Of a stretch of DNA of 64,000 nt, positions 27,143-36,344 are shown one piece after another (position 1 is the first letter of the stretch; the number at the start of each line of letters is the position of its first letter). The DNA comes from Halomonas korlensis (lineage in GTDB: Bacteria > Pseudomonadota > Gammaproteobacteria > Pseudomonadales > Halomonadaceae): contig NZ_FPBP01000005.1 of the NCBI RefSeq assembly GCF_900116705.1, positions 176,377 through 240,376 on the forward strand, written 5' to 3'. The notes below the pieces were generated by a model, which was not told the DNA's origin, ran no database searches, and saw only the letters and a list, made by a program, of their open reading frames with translations. The translations under genes were made by a program, and so were the position numbers.

Positions 27143-27439
27143 TCAGGAGTTACCGCCTCCGCCATGGCTGTGCTCACCTCCTTTCTTGCCGGCTTCAGAG
27201 GCTTTCTTGGGATCATTGGCGAAGTTTCCTCCGCTTTGCTCGCCCCCCTTCTTGCCGGCCTCGGATGCCTTGTCAGGGTCATTGGCAAAATTGCCACCGC
27301 TCTTCTGTCCTGCTTCTGAGGCTTTTTCAGGGTCATTAGCGAAGTTGCCTCCGCTCTGCTCGCCCCCTTTCTGCCCCGCTTGAGAAGCGCGCTTAGGATC
27401 TTCTGCGAAATTACCAGAACCACCACGATGTTCAGCCAT
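27143..27439 (-). CDS. KGG-repeat stress protein (four repeat units)
   Basis: A 98-residue hydrophilic protein with four copies of an approximately 20-residue unit of the form SGGNFANDPxKASEAGxKGG. The third junction lacks GGEQ (AGQKSGGN), a small in-frame deletion between units. It ends GKKGGEHSHGGGG, like the paralogue at 17091. Start ATG 27439 with GGAG at the right distance; the longer upstream frame lacks KGG character. Predicted disordered, general-stress or desiccation protein. Confidence 0.88.
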   Translation of the reverse strand: MAEHRGGSGNFAEDPKRASQAGQKGGEQSGGNFANDPEKASEAGQKSGGNFANDPDKASEAGKKGGEQSGGNFANDPKKASEAGKKGGEHSHGGGGNS

Positions 27440-27734
27440 TATTAGCTCCACTTCGTAGTTGATTAATGTAAAGATATCCACTCAAACCTGCATGAACATC
27501 TTCCCTTCGCTGAACGCTGTTATCAGCGCTCAATCACATTTCCATGTGACATATAAAGCTTAGTAGCGTCCCCACTCTCTCTCAAGCCCCGTTTTGTAAC
27601 TATCCGCAAATCATATAGGCGAAAGCCGCTTCTTTATAACCTATGTTTAAAAAAACATGTTATAAGAAACCGTCGCCGTTCCCGGCGGAGAGCTTTCAAG
27701 ATGGAGCTTATTAACTTAAATCAATCAGTATGAC

Positions 27735-29045
27735 TCAAGCCTCAGCTGCCACGTTGGTTGGTTCGAATTCGAAACGCAGCGCTTCCAGACACTCATGATA
27801 GCGTGTTCGCAATTCTTCATGACTATCGGCACCCAGAATGATCGTCCCGATGTGGTAGGTAAAGCTGTCCTGATTGAGCAGCTCGCTCAAGCGCATGCCA
27901 GGCTCGATATCCAGCCTGATCTGGATTCCCGGAAAACGCTCTTTCAGCTCGTCCAGCTCCTGCTCACTGGGCACACGCTTGACAATGGCATCCTCCTGCT
28001 CATGGGGAATAATACACTTGGCGGCAACCGGGAACGGCCCCAGACGGTTTGGCATGGAAGGACGTTCCCCCAGCGCAATATCGATCGCCACCTCATGGTT
28101 GGACATGCCGTCGACCATGACGAACATCTCGCTGTGCGATTGCGAAATGCGTGTATTGAACTCTACCAGCCAGAGCTTATCATTCTCTTCATCCCACATG
28201 AATTCGGCGTTAAAGCAGCCATTATCGAAGCCGATATGCTCGAGAAATTGCTTGCTGGCAGCGATCATCTGCCGCTGGATGCGCTCCGGCATGCTGGAGG
28301 GATATTCCAGCCGGTCGAACAGGGCTTCTCCCTCATCCTTGGGCTGATCGAAGACCCCATGCACGTTGAATTCGCCCTGGAAGACTGTCCCCTCTGGAGC
28401 GCCCTGAACACCGGCGATCAGCTGCTCGGCGATACACGTGTTACCGTTGGCCTGCTTTATTTCGTCGGGTAAGTCTACATGCGCCAAGGCCTCGTTGAAC
28501 GGGTCACCGAAATGTTGTATCGCCTGGCGTATTTCCTCGATCGCGGCGTGGAACTGAGCTTCGTTTTCTATCTTGAAGCCGAGCTGTGACGAGAAGGCCT
28601 TGACCGGTTTCAGCCAGAAGGGGTACTCGAGAGTGAGCTCGTCAAGCGGGTCTGGAGCGAACGGATCGATCGAGCAGAATTGTGGGACGTGCTCAGGGAT
28701 CACTTTACTCTGTTCCAGCCGACTCCAGTACTTGTGCTCGCACTTGAGAACACTTGCCAATGGAGGCGCAGGGATATCGTATTCCTTGCACAGGATGGGT
28801 ACCAGCACGCTGGTGGGAAAGTCCCAGTGGGCGATAATGGCGTCAATGGACCCGACAGAGCGCTTTGCTTCCTCCAGCGCTTCGCGAGCCTGCTCCAGCA
28901 GTTGGTTAAAAGAGAACGACGGGTTCTCAACCAATGTTTCGACATCCAGCAAGCTATGAAAAGCGAGATCTTTCGCATCACGCAGGGTATCGAGTTCCAT
29001 GCGCTGGTATTCCTCCAGCGCCGGGATAAAGATATTTCGTTTCAT
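27735..29045 (-). CDS. ATP-grasp enzyme of unknown substrate
   Basis: A 436-residue cytosolic protein with an ATP-grasp fold. Visible elements are a pre-ATP-grasp domain (1-115), the nucleotide-binding lysine region PFWLKPVKAFSSQLGF, the hinge GNTCIAEQLI, and the magnesium-binding pair in LWLVEFNTRISQSHSEMF (Glu and Asn). A C-terminal lobe of about 100 residues follows. ATP-grasp enzymes join a carboxylate to an amine or thiol through an acyl phosphate. The SQSHSEMF ending resembles L-amino-acid ligase and carboxylate-amine ligase groups, but no partner genes are adjacent. Codon use is more AT-rich than in most neighbours. Confidence 0.78.
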   Translation of the reverse strand: MKRNIFIPALEEYQRMELDTLRDAKDLAFHSLLDVETLVENPSFSFNQLLEQAREALEEAKRSVGSIDAIIAHWDFPTSVLVPILCKEYDIPAPPLASVLKCEHKYWSRLEQSKVIPEHVPQFCSIDPFAPDPLDELTLEYPFWLKPVKAFSSQLGFKIENEAQFHAAIEEIRQAIQHFGDPFNEALAHVDLPDEIKQANGNTCIAEQLIAGVQGAPEGTVFQGEFNVHGVFDQPKDEGEALFDRLEYPSSMPERIQRQMIAASKQFLEHIGFDNGCFNAEFMWDEENDKLWLVEFNTRISQSHSEMFVMVDGMSNHEVAIDIALGERPSMPNRLGPFPVAAKCIIPHEQEDAIVKRVPSEQELDELKERFPGIQIRLDIEPGMRLSELLNQDSFTYHIGTIILGADSHEELRTRYHECLEALRFEFEPTNVAAEA

Positions 29046-29591
29046 CTTGCAGCCTCCTTGGCATCGTAATAAAGCACTGATTGTGCTCTTTTTCTTCCCT
29101 GCTTCTTGGTATGGATAGCTAGTGCTTGTTGTTAATCGAGCTGTGCCGACTTACCGAGCGTTACGTATTGTTTCAATAACACCATCACGCTCAGCTGCTT
29201 ACTTGCTTGGGAGCCCCCCGGGAGCCTTTGGTTCCCTACAGACGGTATGTATCGAGCCGAGACAATAAAATATTAGCCCGACGCCAAGGCTAGCGGCTAA
29301 CCTCATATAGCAATATTCATTCTGTAAATCTTATGCATCACGATTTCTCATGCTTACTACAGGAAAAAAACTTTTCAAATTACATCAATGCAATCTAAAT
29401 TAATAACATTAAAATAGCCTCGCGGCCCTCAGGTTCCAGCCAATGGCACACCCAGACAATTAACTATGTTAAGCAGCGTTAAAAACTAGGGAAAATTCTA
29501 TTAGCTAAAATATATTAAGCCTTGGCAGATATAGGTCATCTTCATACCGCAAGCGGGTTCACCATATCCCCCACTGGTAGCAATTGCCTTG
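29046..29591. other. 546-base AT-rich non-coding region
   Basis: Lies upstream of the ATP-grasp gene and downstream of the repeat protein. It has long A/T tracts and one near-perfect hairpin (GGGAGCC-TTT-GGTTCCC around 29220-29236). No plausible reading frame was found. It presumably holds the ATP-grasp promoter. Confidence 0.5.
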
Positions 29592-29960
29592 CTACCAGGC
29601 ACTTTCCTCATTGGAAGTGCTGTAACCATCATTGCCGGACCCGGCATTGCCCTTGTTGAGCCCCGAGGTGCCGTAGTTATTATTGCCGGCGCCGACATCG
29701 TCCCTGGTAAGCCCGGAATTGCCGTAGTCATCGTAGTCGGGGCCGGTATCGCCTTCGTCGAGCCCCGGGGTACTGTATTCATTGTTGGCGGAACCAGGAT
29801 AGCTCTCGTTGAATCGGGGTGTGCCGTAGTCATCGTAGCCGGAGCCAATGTTGCCTTCATTGAGCCCAGGGGCGCTGTCGTTGTCGTACCCTTGCCCGTA
29901 GGCCTGACTGGTCGCGGCCAACGCCAAAGAGATAGCTGCAACCTTCATGACTGCCTTCAT
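29592..29960 (-). CDS. Secreted Gly/Asn/Tyr-rich repeat protein
   Basis: A 122-residue protein with a signal peptide (VMKVAAISLALAATSQAYG). The mature part is a degenerate repeat of about 17 residues built on YDDYGTPGLNEGNxGSG, about five copies, ending NEESAW. The repeats are rich in Gly, Asn, Asp, Tyr and Ser and have no Cys, suggesting an extended exported polymer-binding or matrix-type protein. ATG 29960 has GAGGAG upstream; the longer upstream frame lacks a signal. No family recognised. Confidence 0.65.
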   Translation of the reverse strand: MKAVMKVAAISLALAATSQAYGQGYDNDSAPGLNEGNIGSGYDDYGTPRFNESYPGSANNEYSTPGLDEGDTGPDYDDYGNSGLTRDDVGAGNNNYGTSGLNKGNAGSGNDGYSTSNEESAW

Positions 29961-30142
29961 TCCTAGCTCCTCTCCTCGCTTTCTTTGGATGGGTTCCAAC
30001 ATTTGACACAGCTGTGGTCCGTTGAGCTGCGGCAATTCCATCTGGCAATCGTGTTTCGACATCGTTCAGTTCCTGGTTTTCTCAGCGTTGCTCATGGACG
30101 ATGCAAGTTTCGAGCCCTAGCCGGAGCCTGAGCCGGCAGTGG

Positions 30143-31045
30143 CTAGAACCGATCCCAGTAGGGAGGGTCACCAAAATACCCTTCCATGAAATCGACAAAA
30201 TGGCGCACCTTGCTTGCCAACAGCTGGCGGTGGGCATAAACCGCGTAGAGCCCCAAGGGCTCGGGCTCATGCGTCGGGAGCACCACTTGCAGCTTCCCCT
30301 GCTTGATGGCGCGGCCTGAAATGAACGTCGGCTGAAGCGCGATACCGGCGCCAGCGATGGCAGCCTCGACCAGCACGTCACCATTGTTACTGGTCATTTC
30401 GCTCAGGTGGCTGCCGCTATTATGTCGCAGCCACTTGAGCGCCGGTTCACGACTCTCCTCCATATAGCTGTAGCGCAGGTAACGGTGCCCGCTGAGGTCT
30501 TGCGGATCCTCAGGGATTCCGTGCGTTTCCAGATAGTGAGGTGAGGCACACATCACCAGGCGAATGGGGGCGATGCGCTTGGCGACCAGCGAGGAGCTCT
30601 TCAGGCGTCCGATGCGCATCGCGATATCAAACCCTTCCTCGACGATATCGACCTTGCGGTCATTGAGCTGCAAGTCGATGCCCACGGCGGGGTGAGCCTT
30701 CTGAAAATCGCTCAGCAGCGGCGCCAGATGGCGAATAGCAAACGACACCGGAGCACTGATACGCAATAGCCCCTGGGCCTGGGTTTGCAGATCATCCAGT
30801 TGGTTCTCCATGTCATCGATCTCGATAAGCACCTGCTGAGCACGCTGATGGTAGGCGCTCCCTGCTTCGGTCAGATGAATCCTGCGTGTGGTGCGGTTGA
30901 GCAGGCGAACGCCCAGATGCTGCTCCAGCTGAGACACGTATTTACTGACCAGCTGTGGTGATGTGTCCAGGCGCTCGGCGGCACGGGTAAAGGCCCCCTC
31001 GGCCACCACGGTGACGAAAGCGCGCATGGCAGTGAGTCGGTCCAT
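30143..31045 (-). CDS. LysR-family regulator (YhaJ-like) of the doxX/GHR pair
   Basis: A 300-residue LysR regulator. The N-terminal helix-turn-helix (MRAFVTVVAEGAFTRAAERL, then TSPQLVSKYVSQLEQ) is followed by an effector domain. ATG 31045 with CTGGAG upstream. It is divergent from doxX and glutathionyl-hydroquinone reductase, the homologues of E. coli yqjF and yqjG, where the LysR protein YhaJ controls yqjF in response to quinone-type compounds. The perfect inverted repeat at 31072-31096 is the likely site. Confidence 0.88.
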   Translation of the reverse strand: MDRLTAMRAFVTVVAEGAFTRAAERLDTSPQLVSKYVSQLEQHLGVRLLNRTTRRIHLTEAGSAYHQRAQQVLIEIDDMENQLDDLQTQAQGLLRISAPVSFAIRHLAPLLSDFQKAHPAVGIDLQLNDRKVDIVEEGFDIAMRIGRLKSSSLVAKRIAPIRLVMCASPHYLETHGIPEDPQDLSGHRYLRYSYMEESREPALKWLRHNSGSHLSEMTSNNGDVLVEAAIAGAGIALQPTFISGRAIKQGKLQVVLPTHEPEPLGLYAVYAHRQLLASKVRHFVDFMEGYFGDPPYWDRF

Positions 31046-31071
31046 CGGCAACTCCAGGAATAGGCCTGATC

Positions 31072-31096
31072 TATTATCAACATTTGGTTGATAATA
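31072..31096. promoter_or_regulatory. Perfect LysR-type operator between lysR and doxX
   Basis: TATTATCAAC-ATTTG-GTTGATAATA, a 10-bp perfect inverted repeat with a 5-base spacer containing ATC-N11-GAT. It lies 27 bases before the LysR start and 117 bases before the doxX start. Confidence 0.75.
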
Positions 31097-31212
31097 AAGC
31101 AACTTAGCCGCTGTTAGTCTTCGAATTTATTGGTAGTAGAGTACCTCCATCACCTGAAGGCCACTCGCCGCCTCAGGGACAAACCCAATGAAACAGACAT
31201 GAGGTGAAGTTT

Positions 31213-31668
31213 ATGAAGACTCAACTGACGAAAGCACTGTTCAGCACCCGCGGTGGCGTTGCGGCTCTGGCCCTTCGCGTGCCGGTCGGCCTGATCCTGA
31301 TGGCACATGGGGCGCAAAAGCTCTTTGGCTGGTTCGGTGGCAATGGGCTGGAAGGCACCGGGCAGTGGCTGGCCAGCATCGGTCTGGAGCCCGGCTACCT
31401 GATGGCCTTGCTGGCGGGAAGTGCCGAGTTCTTCGGTGGCCTGGCATTGATTCTCGGCTTGCTGACGCGCCCAGCGGCACTGGTGTCCGCCTTCACCATG
31501 CTGGTGGCCATTTTCAGTGTTCACATAGGCCATGGCCTTTTCGCCTCCAACGGTGGTTATGAATTCGCACTGAGCCTGCTTGCCGCCACGGTGGCCCTGG
31601 CGATTCAGGGAGCCGGCCGGCTCTCGCTGGACAGCCTGCTGGATGGCCTGCTGCTGAAACGGCTCTGA
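31213..31668 (+). CDS. yqjF: DoxX-family membrane protein (YqjF-like)
   Basis: A 151-residue protein with four membrane helices and the DoxX signature RVPVGLILMAHGAQKLFGWFGG. E. coli YqjF responds to aromatic nitro compounds and quinones and is thought to act at the membrane in quinone or aromatic redox chemistry. ATG 31213 with GAGGTGA just upstream. It is followed 71 bases later by the glutathionyl-hydroquinone reductase gene. Confidence 0.88.
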   Translation: MKTQLTKALFSTRGGVAALALRVPVGLILMAHGAQKLFGWFGGNGLEGTGQWLASIGLEPGYLMALLAGSAEFFGGLALILGLLTRPAALVSAFTMLVAIFSVHIGHGLFASNGGYEFALSLLAATVALAIQGAGRLSLDSLLDGLLLKRL

Positions 31669-31739
31669 TCCCAGCAGCCGACATACCGACCCTGCACTCT
31701 CCGAGCCCGGAGAGTGCCTTGCTACGCGGAGGATCAATC

Positions 31740-32687
31740 ATGCTGATGAACGGTGTCTGGCAGGAGAAATGGCAGCCGGTTCAAGCGAAAGATGAGCAGG
31801 GGCGCTTCATTCGTCAAGACTCATCGTTCAGGCACTGGATCACACCGGACGGTGCTCCCGGCCCTACAGGTTCAGGCGGCTTCAAGGCAGAGCCCGGACG
31901 CTACCATCTCTACATCGGCTATATCTGTCCCTGGGCATCTCGTACGCTGATGGTTCGCCAGCTCAAGGGCTTGCAGGACATCATTGGAGTTACCGTCGTC
32001 AACCCAAGGCTGACCGACCAGGGCTGGCAATTTGGCGGATTCCCCGGTGCCGATGAGGACAGCCTCACTGGCGCGCGCTATCTGCACGAACTCTACACCC
32101 GTGCCGACCCGCAGGTCTCCGGCCGCGCCACGGTGCCCGTGCTGTGGGACAAGCAGACCGGCACCATCGTCAATAACGAGTCAGCCGACATTGTGCGCAT
32201 GTTCAACGACGCCTTCTCATACCTCGTCGACCAGGGACCGGACCTCTATCCGCAGGTCCTCGCCACCGAAATCGACGCGCTGAACCAGGCGATCTACACC
32301 GACCTCAATAATGGCGTCTACCAGGCCGGCTTCGCCTCTAGTCAGCAGGCCTATGAGGAAGCGTATACCCGGGTCTTCGCCAAGCTTGATGAGCTCGAGT
32401 CGCGGCTTTCCGATGGGCGCCGTTATCTCTTTGGCGAGACGCTGACAGAGACCGACATCCGCTTGTTTGTGACCCTGATACGCTTCGATGTGGCCTACCA
32501 TGGGCTGTTCAAGTGCAATCGCAACACGCTGCGTTCCATGACCGCGCTGCATGACTACCTGCACCGCATCCTGGCGCTGGAGGGCATCGCCAACACGGTG
32601 CAACTGGATCATATCAAGGCAGGCTACTACTCGATCGAGGCGCTGAACCCCTCTGGCATTGTTCCGGCCGGGCCGGACGCTATCTAA
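31740..32687 (+). CDS. yqjG: Glutathionyl-hydroquinone reductase (YqjG/Xi-class GST)
   Basis: Reduces glutathionyl-hydroquinones with GSH to give free hydroquinones. The 315-residue enzyme has the catalytic Cys63 in GYICPWASRTL, matching E. coli YqjG, and an Xi-class C-terminal helical domain. ATG 31740 is chosen for its GGAGG site seven bases upstream. Together with doxX it forms a quinone-detoxification operon under the divergent LysR gene. Confidence 0.92.
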   Translation: MLMNGVWQEKWQPVQAKDEQGRFIRQDSSFRHWITPDGAPGPTGSGGFKAEPGRYHLYIGYICPWASRTLMVRQLKGLQDIIGVTVVNPRLTDQGWQFGGFPGADEDSLTGARYLHELYTRADPQVSGRATVPVLWDKQTGTIVNNESADIVRMFNDAFSYLVDQGPDLYPQVLATEIDALNQAIYTDLNNGVYQAGFASSQQAYEEAYTRVFAKLDELESRLSDGRRYLFGETLTETDIRLFVTLIRFDVAYHGLFKCNRNTLRSMTALHDYLHRILALEGIANTVQLDHIKAGYYSIEALNPSGIVPAGPDAI

Positions 32688-32731
32688 CCCTGCACATGGT
32701 TTGATGCACAGGGTTGAATACGCAGGGTTTC

Positions 32732-32750
32732 AAGGCGCAATGAGCGCCTT
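32732..32750 (+). terminator. Possible terminator after yqjG
   Basis: AAGGCGC-AATGA-GCGCCTT, a 7-bp stem, 44 bases past the stop. No T-run follows. Confidence 0.4.
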
Positions 32751-32831
32751 CATCGCTAGCGGATGCGCCCTCGCGCGATGCCACCGGCTTGAACCTCTGT
32801 TCTACAAACCTGGACTTTTGTCCTATAAAAA

Positions 32832-32862
32832 AAGAGCCGCCGATCGGTGATCGGCGGCTCTT
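32832..32862 (-). terminator. Intrinsic terminator of the phasin gene
   Basis: AAGAGCCGCCGATC-GGT-GATCGGCGGCTCTT, a 14-bp perfect stem, then a U-run on the minus strand (the A-run before 32834 on +). Confidence 0.88.
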
Positions 32863-32903
32863 GGCATTAACCCTTCAGTTCGCCGGCATGGCCGGCGCCT
32901 GGA

Positions 32904-33353
32904 TCAGGCAGACTTGGCAGTCTTGGCGCTGGTCTCGGTGCTGTCAGTCGCCTGCTTGGCGTTGCTCTCGGCAGCCTTCTGGGTCTTCTTGACGTTCTCT
33001 TCGGCCAGCTTCTGGCTCTGCTTGACGTTCTCTTCGGTCAGCTTCTGGCTGTCCTTGACGAAGTCCTGCTGCAGGGCCACGACCTTCTCGGCATCGCCTT
33101 TCAGGCGCTCGGTCAGGTCCTTGGCGACTTGCTGCTGGCCTTCCATGTACTCGCGGAGGCCTTCGGCATCCTTGACGTTCATGAGGTTGCGCAGCTGCGC
33201 CAGGCTGGTGTCGGAGTACGCCTTGCCCGCGTCGAGCTGGGCGTTGATCAGCTTCTCGGTGTAGTCCACGGACAGCTCGGCGTAGGCACGAGCCGGGGCG
33301 AAGAACATGGATTCGAACTGGCCGGTGATCTGCTTGGTGTCAAAGTTTTGCAT
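32904..33353 (-). CDS. phaP: Phasin (polyhydroxyalkanoate granule protein)
   Basis: A 149-residue helical amphipathic protein of the phasin_2 family, with MQNFDTKQITGQFESMFFAPARAY at the N-terminus and a Lys/Ala/Glu-rich tail in which VKQSQKLAEEN-type heptads repeat. It coats PHA granules and influences their size. ATG 33353 with AGGAGG seven bases upstream; the open frame upstream of it is not conserved. Divergent from the CoA-transferase gene. No pha synthase gene is in the window. Confidence 0.9.
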   Translation of the reverse strand: MQNFDTKQITGQFESMFFAPARAYAELSVDYTEKLINAQLDAGKAYSDTSLAQLRNLMNVKDAEGLREYMEGQQQVAKDLTERLKGDAEKVVALQQDFVKDSQKLTEENVKQSQKLAEENVKKTQKAAESNAKQATDSTETSAKTAKSA

Positions 33354-33605
33354 GGTTGACCCTCCTGAGGGTGTTGAACATGGTGAAGGCCCTGGGTGTC
33401 TCCCGATGCCTTCCTCGTCTCTGTTGCAATGCACAATAGCAAAGCGATTGGTGCAGTGCAACATCAAGGTTCGAAGTTTTTCCAGGGAAGGCACAGGATC
33501 TGCTCACCTTGCTTGACAGCTCTTCCCTGCCGGCAAACCACGACGCGTGCTACCGTGAAGGAAGAATCACAAAGAACAAACAAAACCATCACCAGGACGC
33601 CCGCC

Positions 33606-35570
33606 ATGCCCCACCCCCTGCTTTCTCGACTGCCCTTTACAGAGAAGGGAAAGGTGGTCTCCGCCCGCGAGGCCGTGAACCTGATCCGTGACGGCGATGC
33701 CCTGGCGACCGGCGGCTTCGTCGGCATCGGCTTCGCCGAAGGGCTTGCGGTGGCCCTCGAGGAGCGTTTCCTGGAGACCGGCGAGCCCCGCGACCTGACC
33801 CTGATGTATGCCGCCGGCCAGGGCGACGGCAAGACTCGCGGGCTCAACCACCTGGGGCACGAGGGGCTGGTGGCGAAGGTGATCGGGGGCCACTGGGGGC
33901 TGGTGCCCGCTCTGCAGCGGCTCGCCATCGAGGGGCGCATCCAGGCCTGGAACCTGCCCCAGGGGGTGATCTCGCACCTCTTCCGCGACATCGCCGCCGG
34001 CAAGCCGGGCACCCTCACCCGCGTCGGCCTGGGCACCTTCGTCGACCCGCGCCTGGGCGGCGGAAGGATCAACGACGTTACCCTCGAGGAGCGCGTGTCG
34101 CTGCTGCCCATCGACGGCCAGGAGTACCTCTTCTACCGGGCCCTGCCGCTGCAGGTGGCGCTGCTGCGCGGCACCACCGCCGACACCCTGGGCAACGTCA
34201 GCATGGAGCGCGAGGCCCTGACCCTGGAGGCGCTGGCCATCGCCACGGCGGTGCGCAACTCCGGAGGCGTGGTAATCGTGCAGGTGGAGCGCCTCGCCGA
34301 GCATGGCACCCTGCATCCCAAGGACGTGAAGATCCCCGGCATCTTGGTCGACTGCGTGGTGGTCTGCGAGGACCCGGCCCACCACTGGCAGACCTTCCAT
34401 ACTGCCTACAACCCGGCCTTCTCCGGCGAAATCCGCGCGCCCATGGCGGCACCTGAGCCACTGCCGCTCTCGGCCCGCAAGATCATCGCCCGGCGCGCAG
34501 CCTTCGAGCTCAAGCCCAACAGCGTAGTCAACCTGGGGATCGGCATGCCCGAGGGCGTCGGCGCGGTGGCGAGCGAAGAGCGCCTGCTCGAGTACCTGAC
34601 CCTGACCGCCGAACCCGGCGTAATCGGCGGGCTGCCGGCCGGCGGACTCGACTTCGGCGCGGCACTGAATACCCAGGCGATCATTGACCAGCCGGCCCAG
34701 TTCGACTTCTACGACGGTGGCGGGCTCGACATCGCCTTCCTGGGCATGGCTCAGGTCGATGCCGCAGGTCACGTCAATGTCTCACGCTTCGGCTCGCGGC
34801 TGGCCGGCGCCGGCGGCTTCATCAACATCAGCCAGAACGCCCGCAAGGTAGTGTTCATGGGCACCTTTGTGGCTACCAAGGAAGCTCTCGCCGTCATCGA
34901 CGGGCGGCTCGAGGCGCCCCCAGGTGGCCAGGGCAAGTTTGTCGCCGAGGTAGAACAGCGCACCTTTAGCGGGACCCTGGCCGCCGCGGACGGCAAGCCG
35001 GTCTGCTATGTCACCGAACGGGCGGTGTTCGAGCTCACCCCGGAGGGGCTCACCCTTACCGAGATCGCCCCCGGGGTCGAGCTGGAGCGCGACGTCCTGG
35101 CGCTGATGGCCTTCACCCCGCGGATGCCCGAGCCGCCACGCCTGATGGACGCGCGTATCTTCCGCGAGGCGCCCATGGGACTCGCCGACGAGTTGCTCGA
35201 CCAGCCGCTGGCGCAGCGCTTCAGCCTCGACGAGGCCGAGGACATGCTCTTCATCAATTTCGAGCACCTGCGGGTCGCTTCCCGGGCAGACATCGAGGCC
35301 ATCGAGCAGGAGGTCGAGCACCGCCTCGCCCCGCTGGGCCGACGGGTCCACGCCATCGTCAATTACGATCACTTCCGCATCGACGACGCCCTGCTCGCCC
35401 CTTACACCGAGATGGTGCGCGGCCTCGAGCAGCGCTTCTACACCCGGGTGACCCGCTACACCACCAGCGGCTTCATGCGTCGCAAGCTCGGCCACGCCCT
35501 GGAGGCGCGCGCCGTCTCGCCGCACATCTACGAGAGTGCCGAGGAGGCCCGTCGACACCTCAAGGTGTGA
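33606..35570 (+). CDS. Acyl-CoA:carboxylate CoA-transferase (fused alpha-beta)
   Basis: A 654-residue fusion. Residues about 15-250 and 290-515 are the two CoA-transferase family I halves (each with its own glycine-rich loop, [11 protein letters not shown] and [10 protein letters not shown]), and a C-terminal segment of about 120 residues follows. The likely catalytic glutamate is in the second half, within [15 protein letters not shown]. It resembles acetyl-CoA hydrolase/propionate CoA-transferase groups, which swap CoA between short-chain acids such as acetate, propionate or 3-hydroxyacids. ATG 33606 is preferred; upstream codons do not look coding. Divergent from the phasin. Confidence 0.82.
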   Translation: MPHPLLSRLPFTEKGKVVSAREAVNLIRDGDALATGGFVGIGFAEGLAVALEERFLETGEPRDLTLMYAAGQGDGKTRGLNHLGHEGLVAKVIGGHWGLVPALQRLAIEGRIQAWNLPQGVISHLFRDIAAGKPGTLTRVGLGTFVDPRLGGGRINDVTLEERVSLLPIDGQEYLFYRALPLQVALLRGTTADTLGNVSMEREALTLEALAIATAVRNSGGVVIVQVERLAEHGTLHPKDVKIPGILVDCVVVCEDPAHHWQTFHTAYNPAFSGEIRAPMAAPEPLPLSARKIIARRAAFELKPNSVVNLGIGMPEGVGAVASEERLLEYLTLTAEPGVIGGLPAGGLDFGAALNTQAIIDQPAQFDFYDGGGLDIAFLGMAQVDAAGHVNVSRFGSRLAGAGGFINISQNARKVVFMGTFVATKEALAVIDGRLEAPPGGQGKFVAEVEQRTFSGTLAAADGKPVCYVTERAVFELTPEGLTLTEIAPGVELERDVLALMAFTPRMPEPPRLMDARIFREAPMGLADELLDQPLAQRFSLDEAEDMLFINFEHLRVASRADIEAIEQEVEHRLAPLGRRVHAIVNYDHFRIDDALLAPYTEMVRGLEQRFYTRVTRYTTSGFMRRKLGHALEARAVSPHIYESAEEARRHLKV

Positions 35571-35591
35571 TCTTCCAAGAGGTCGGGACGG

Positions 35592-35629
35592 AAAACAGGG
35601 ATCGACCCTGATAGGCCGATCCCTGTTTT
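35592..35629. terminator. Bidirectional intrinsic terminator
   Basis: AAAACAGGGATCG and CGATCCCTGTTTT pair perfectly over 13 bp with a 12-base loop. T-runs on both sides serve the CoA-transferase (+) and ybaK (-). Confidence 0.85.
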
Positions 35630-35645
35630 GTTGGCCGGCCGGATC

Positions 35646-36101
35646 CTACATCGCCACTTCTGCCGGCTTCACGAGCCGGTCGAACACGCTATAGGCGAGT
35701 TGCATGACCTCACGATGGTTACCGGCATTGAAGGCAATGATGTCGGCTTGGGTGAGATGCGGCGAGACGAAGACCTCCAGGTCAAAGAGATTGCCGAAGG
35801 GGGGCATGGCGCCGGGCTCGCAGTCGGGAAAGCGGTCGCTGAACTCGCCTTCCTCGGCCAGCTCAACGGACTGGGCGCCGAGAGACTGGGCCAACCGGTG
35901 CAGGTCGACCCGATCGGTGGCCGGCAACACCGCCAACGCGAGGCGGCCGTCGACGCTGACCATGACGCTCTTGGCGAAGTGGCGGCCAGGCACATGGGCC
36001 GCCTCGGCGACCTCCTGGGCGGTATAGACCGGGGAATGCTGTTGAATGACGTATTCCACGCCGTTCTCGTCGAGAAAGTGTTTGACGCGCTCCATGGCCA
36101 T
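35646..36101 (-). CDS. ybaK: YbaK/EbsC-type aminoacyl-tRNA deacylase
   Basis: A 151-residue trans-editing domain of the YbaK/ProX-tRNA hydrolase family, which removes misloaded amino acids (Cys or Ala) from tRNA-Pro. It has the conserved lysine in RHFAKSVMV, MPPFGNLF and FNAGNH. ATG 36101 is chosen because GGAGG lies nine bases upstream; ATG 36110 directly abuts that site. Confidence 0.88.
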   Translation of the reverse strand: MAMERVKHFLDENGVEYVIQQHSPVYTAQEVAEAAHVPGRHFAKSVMVSVDGRLALAVLPATDRVDLHRLAQSLGAQSVELAEEGEFSDRFPDCEPGAMPPFGNLFDLEVFVSPHLTQADIIAFNAGNHREVMQLAYSVFDRLVKPAEVAM

Positions 36102-36244
36102 GGGAATCATCCTCCCGCGTGTCGTTCATGGGCCTGATGACAAGTCTAGTTCAGCCTCGCGCCCGAAGGGGAGCCCAGCCCATGAATCGTTCCAAGAGCG
36201 TTCACCGATCAAGAATTATGGGATGCCGCTCGCAGAATGCAGAA

Positions 36245-36264
36245 GGCCCTGCCTGAGCAGGGCC
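36245..36264 (-). terminator. Hairpin downstream of the tRNA gene
   Basis: GGCCCTGC-CTGA-GCAGGGCC, an 8-bp stem about 80 bases past the tRNA 3' end, without U-tract. May end the tRNA transcript. Confidence 0.4.
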
Positions 36265-36344
36265 TGGCGCTATCGGCGATTAACAACCAAACCGCCGCCA
36301 CGCATTGAAGAAGTCACAAGATAACCCTGCAACCTTTTGATTTC

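Noticed and set aside
27143..27439. Possible CRISPR-like repeats
   Set aside because: Same KGG protein repeats, in frame and coding; no leader and no cas genes.
33396..33605. Upstream extension of the CoA-transferase
   Set aside because: This stretch is the divergent promoter region with no family similarity; ATG 33606 starts the conserved protein.
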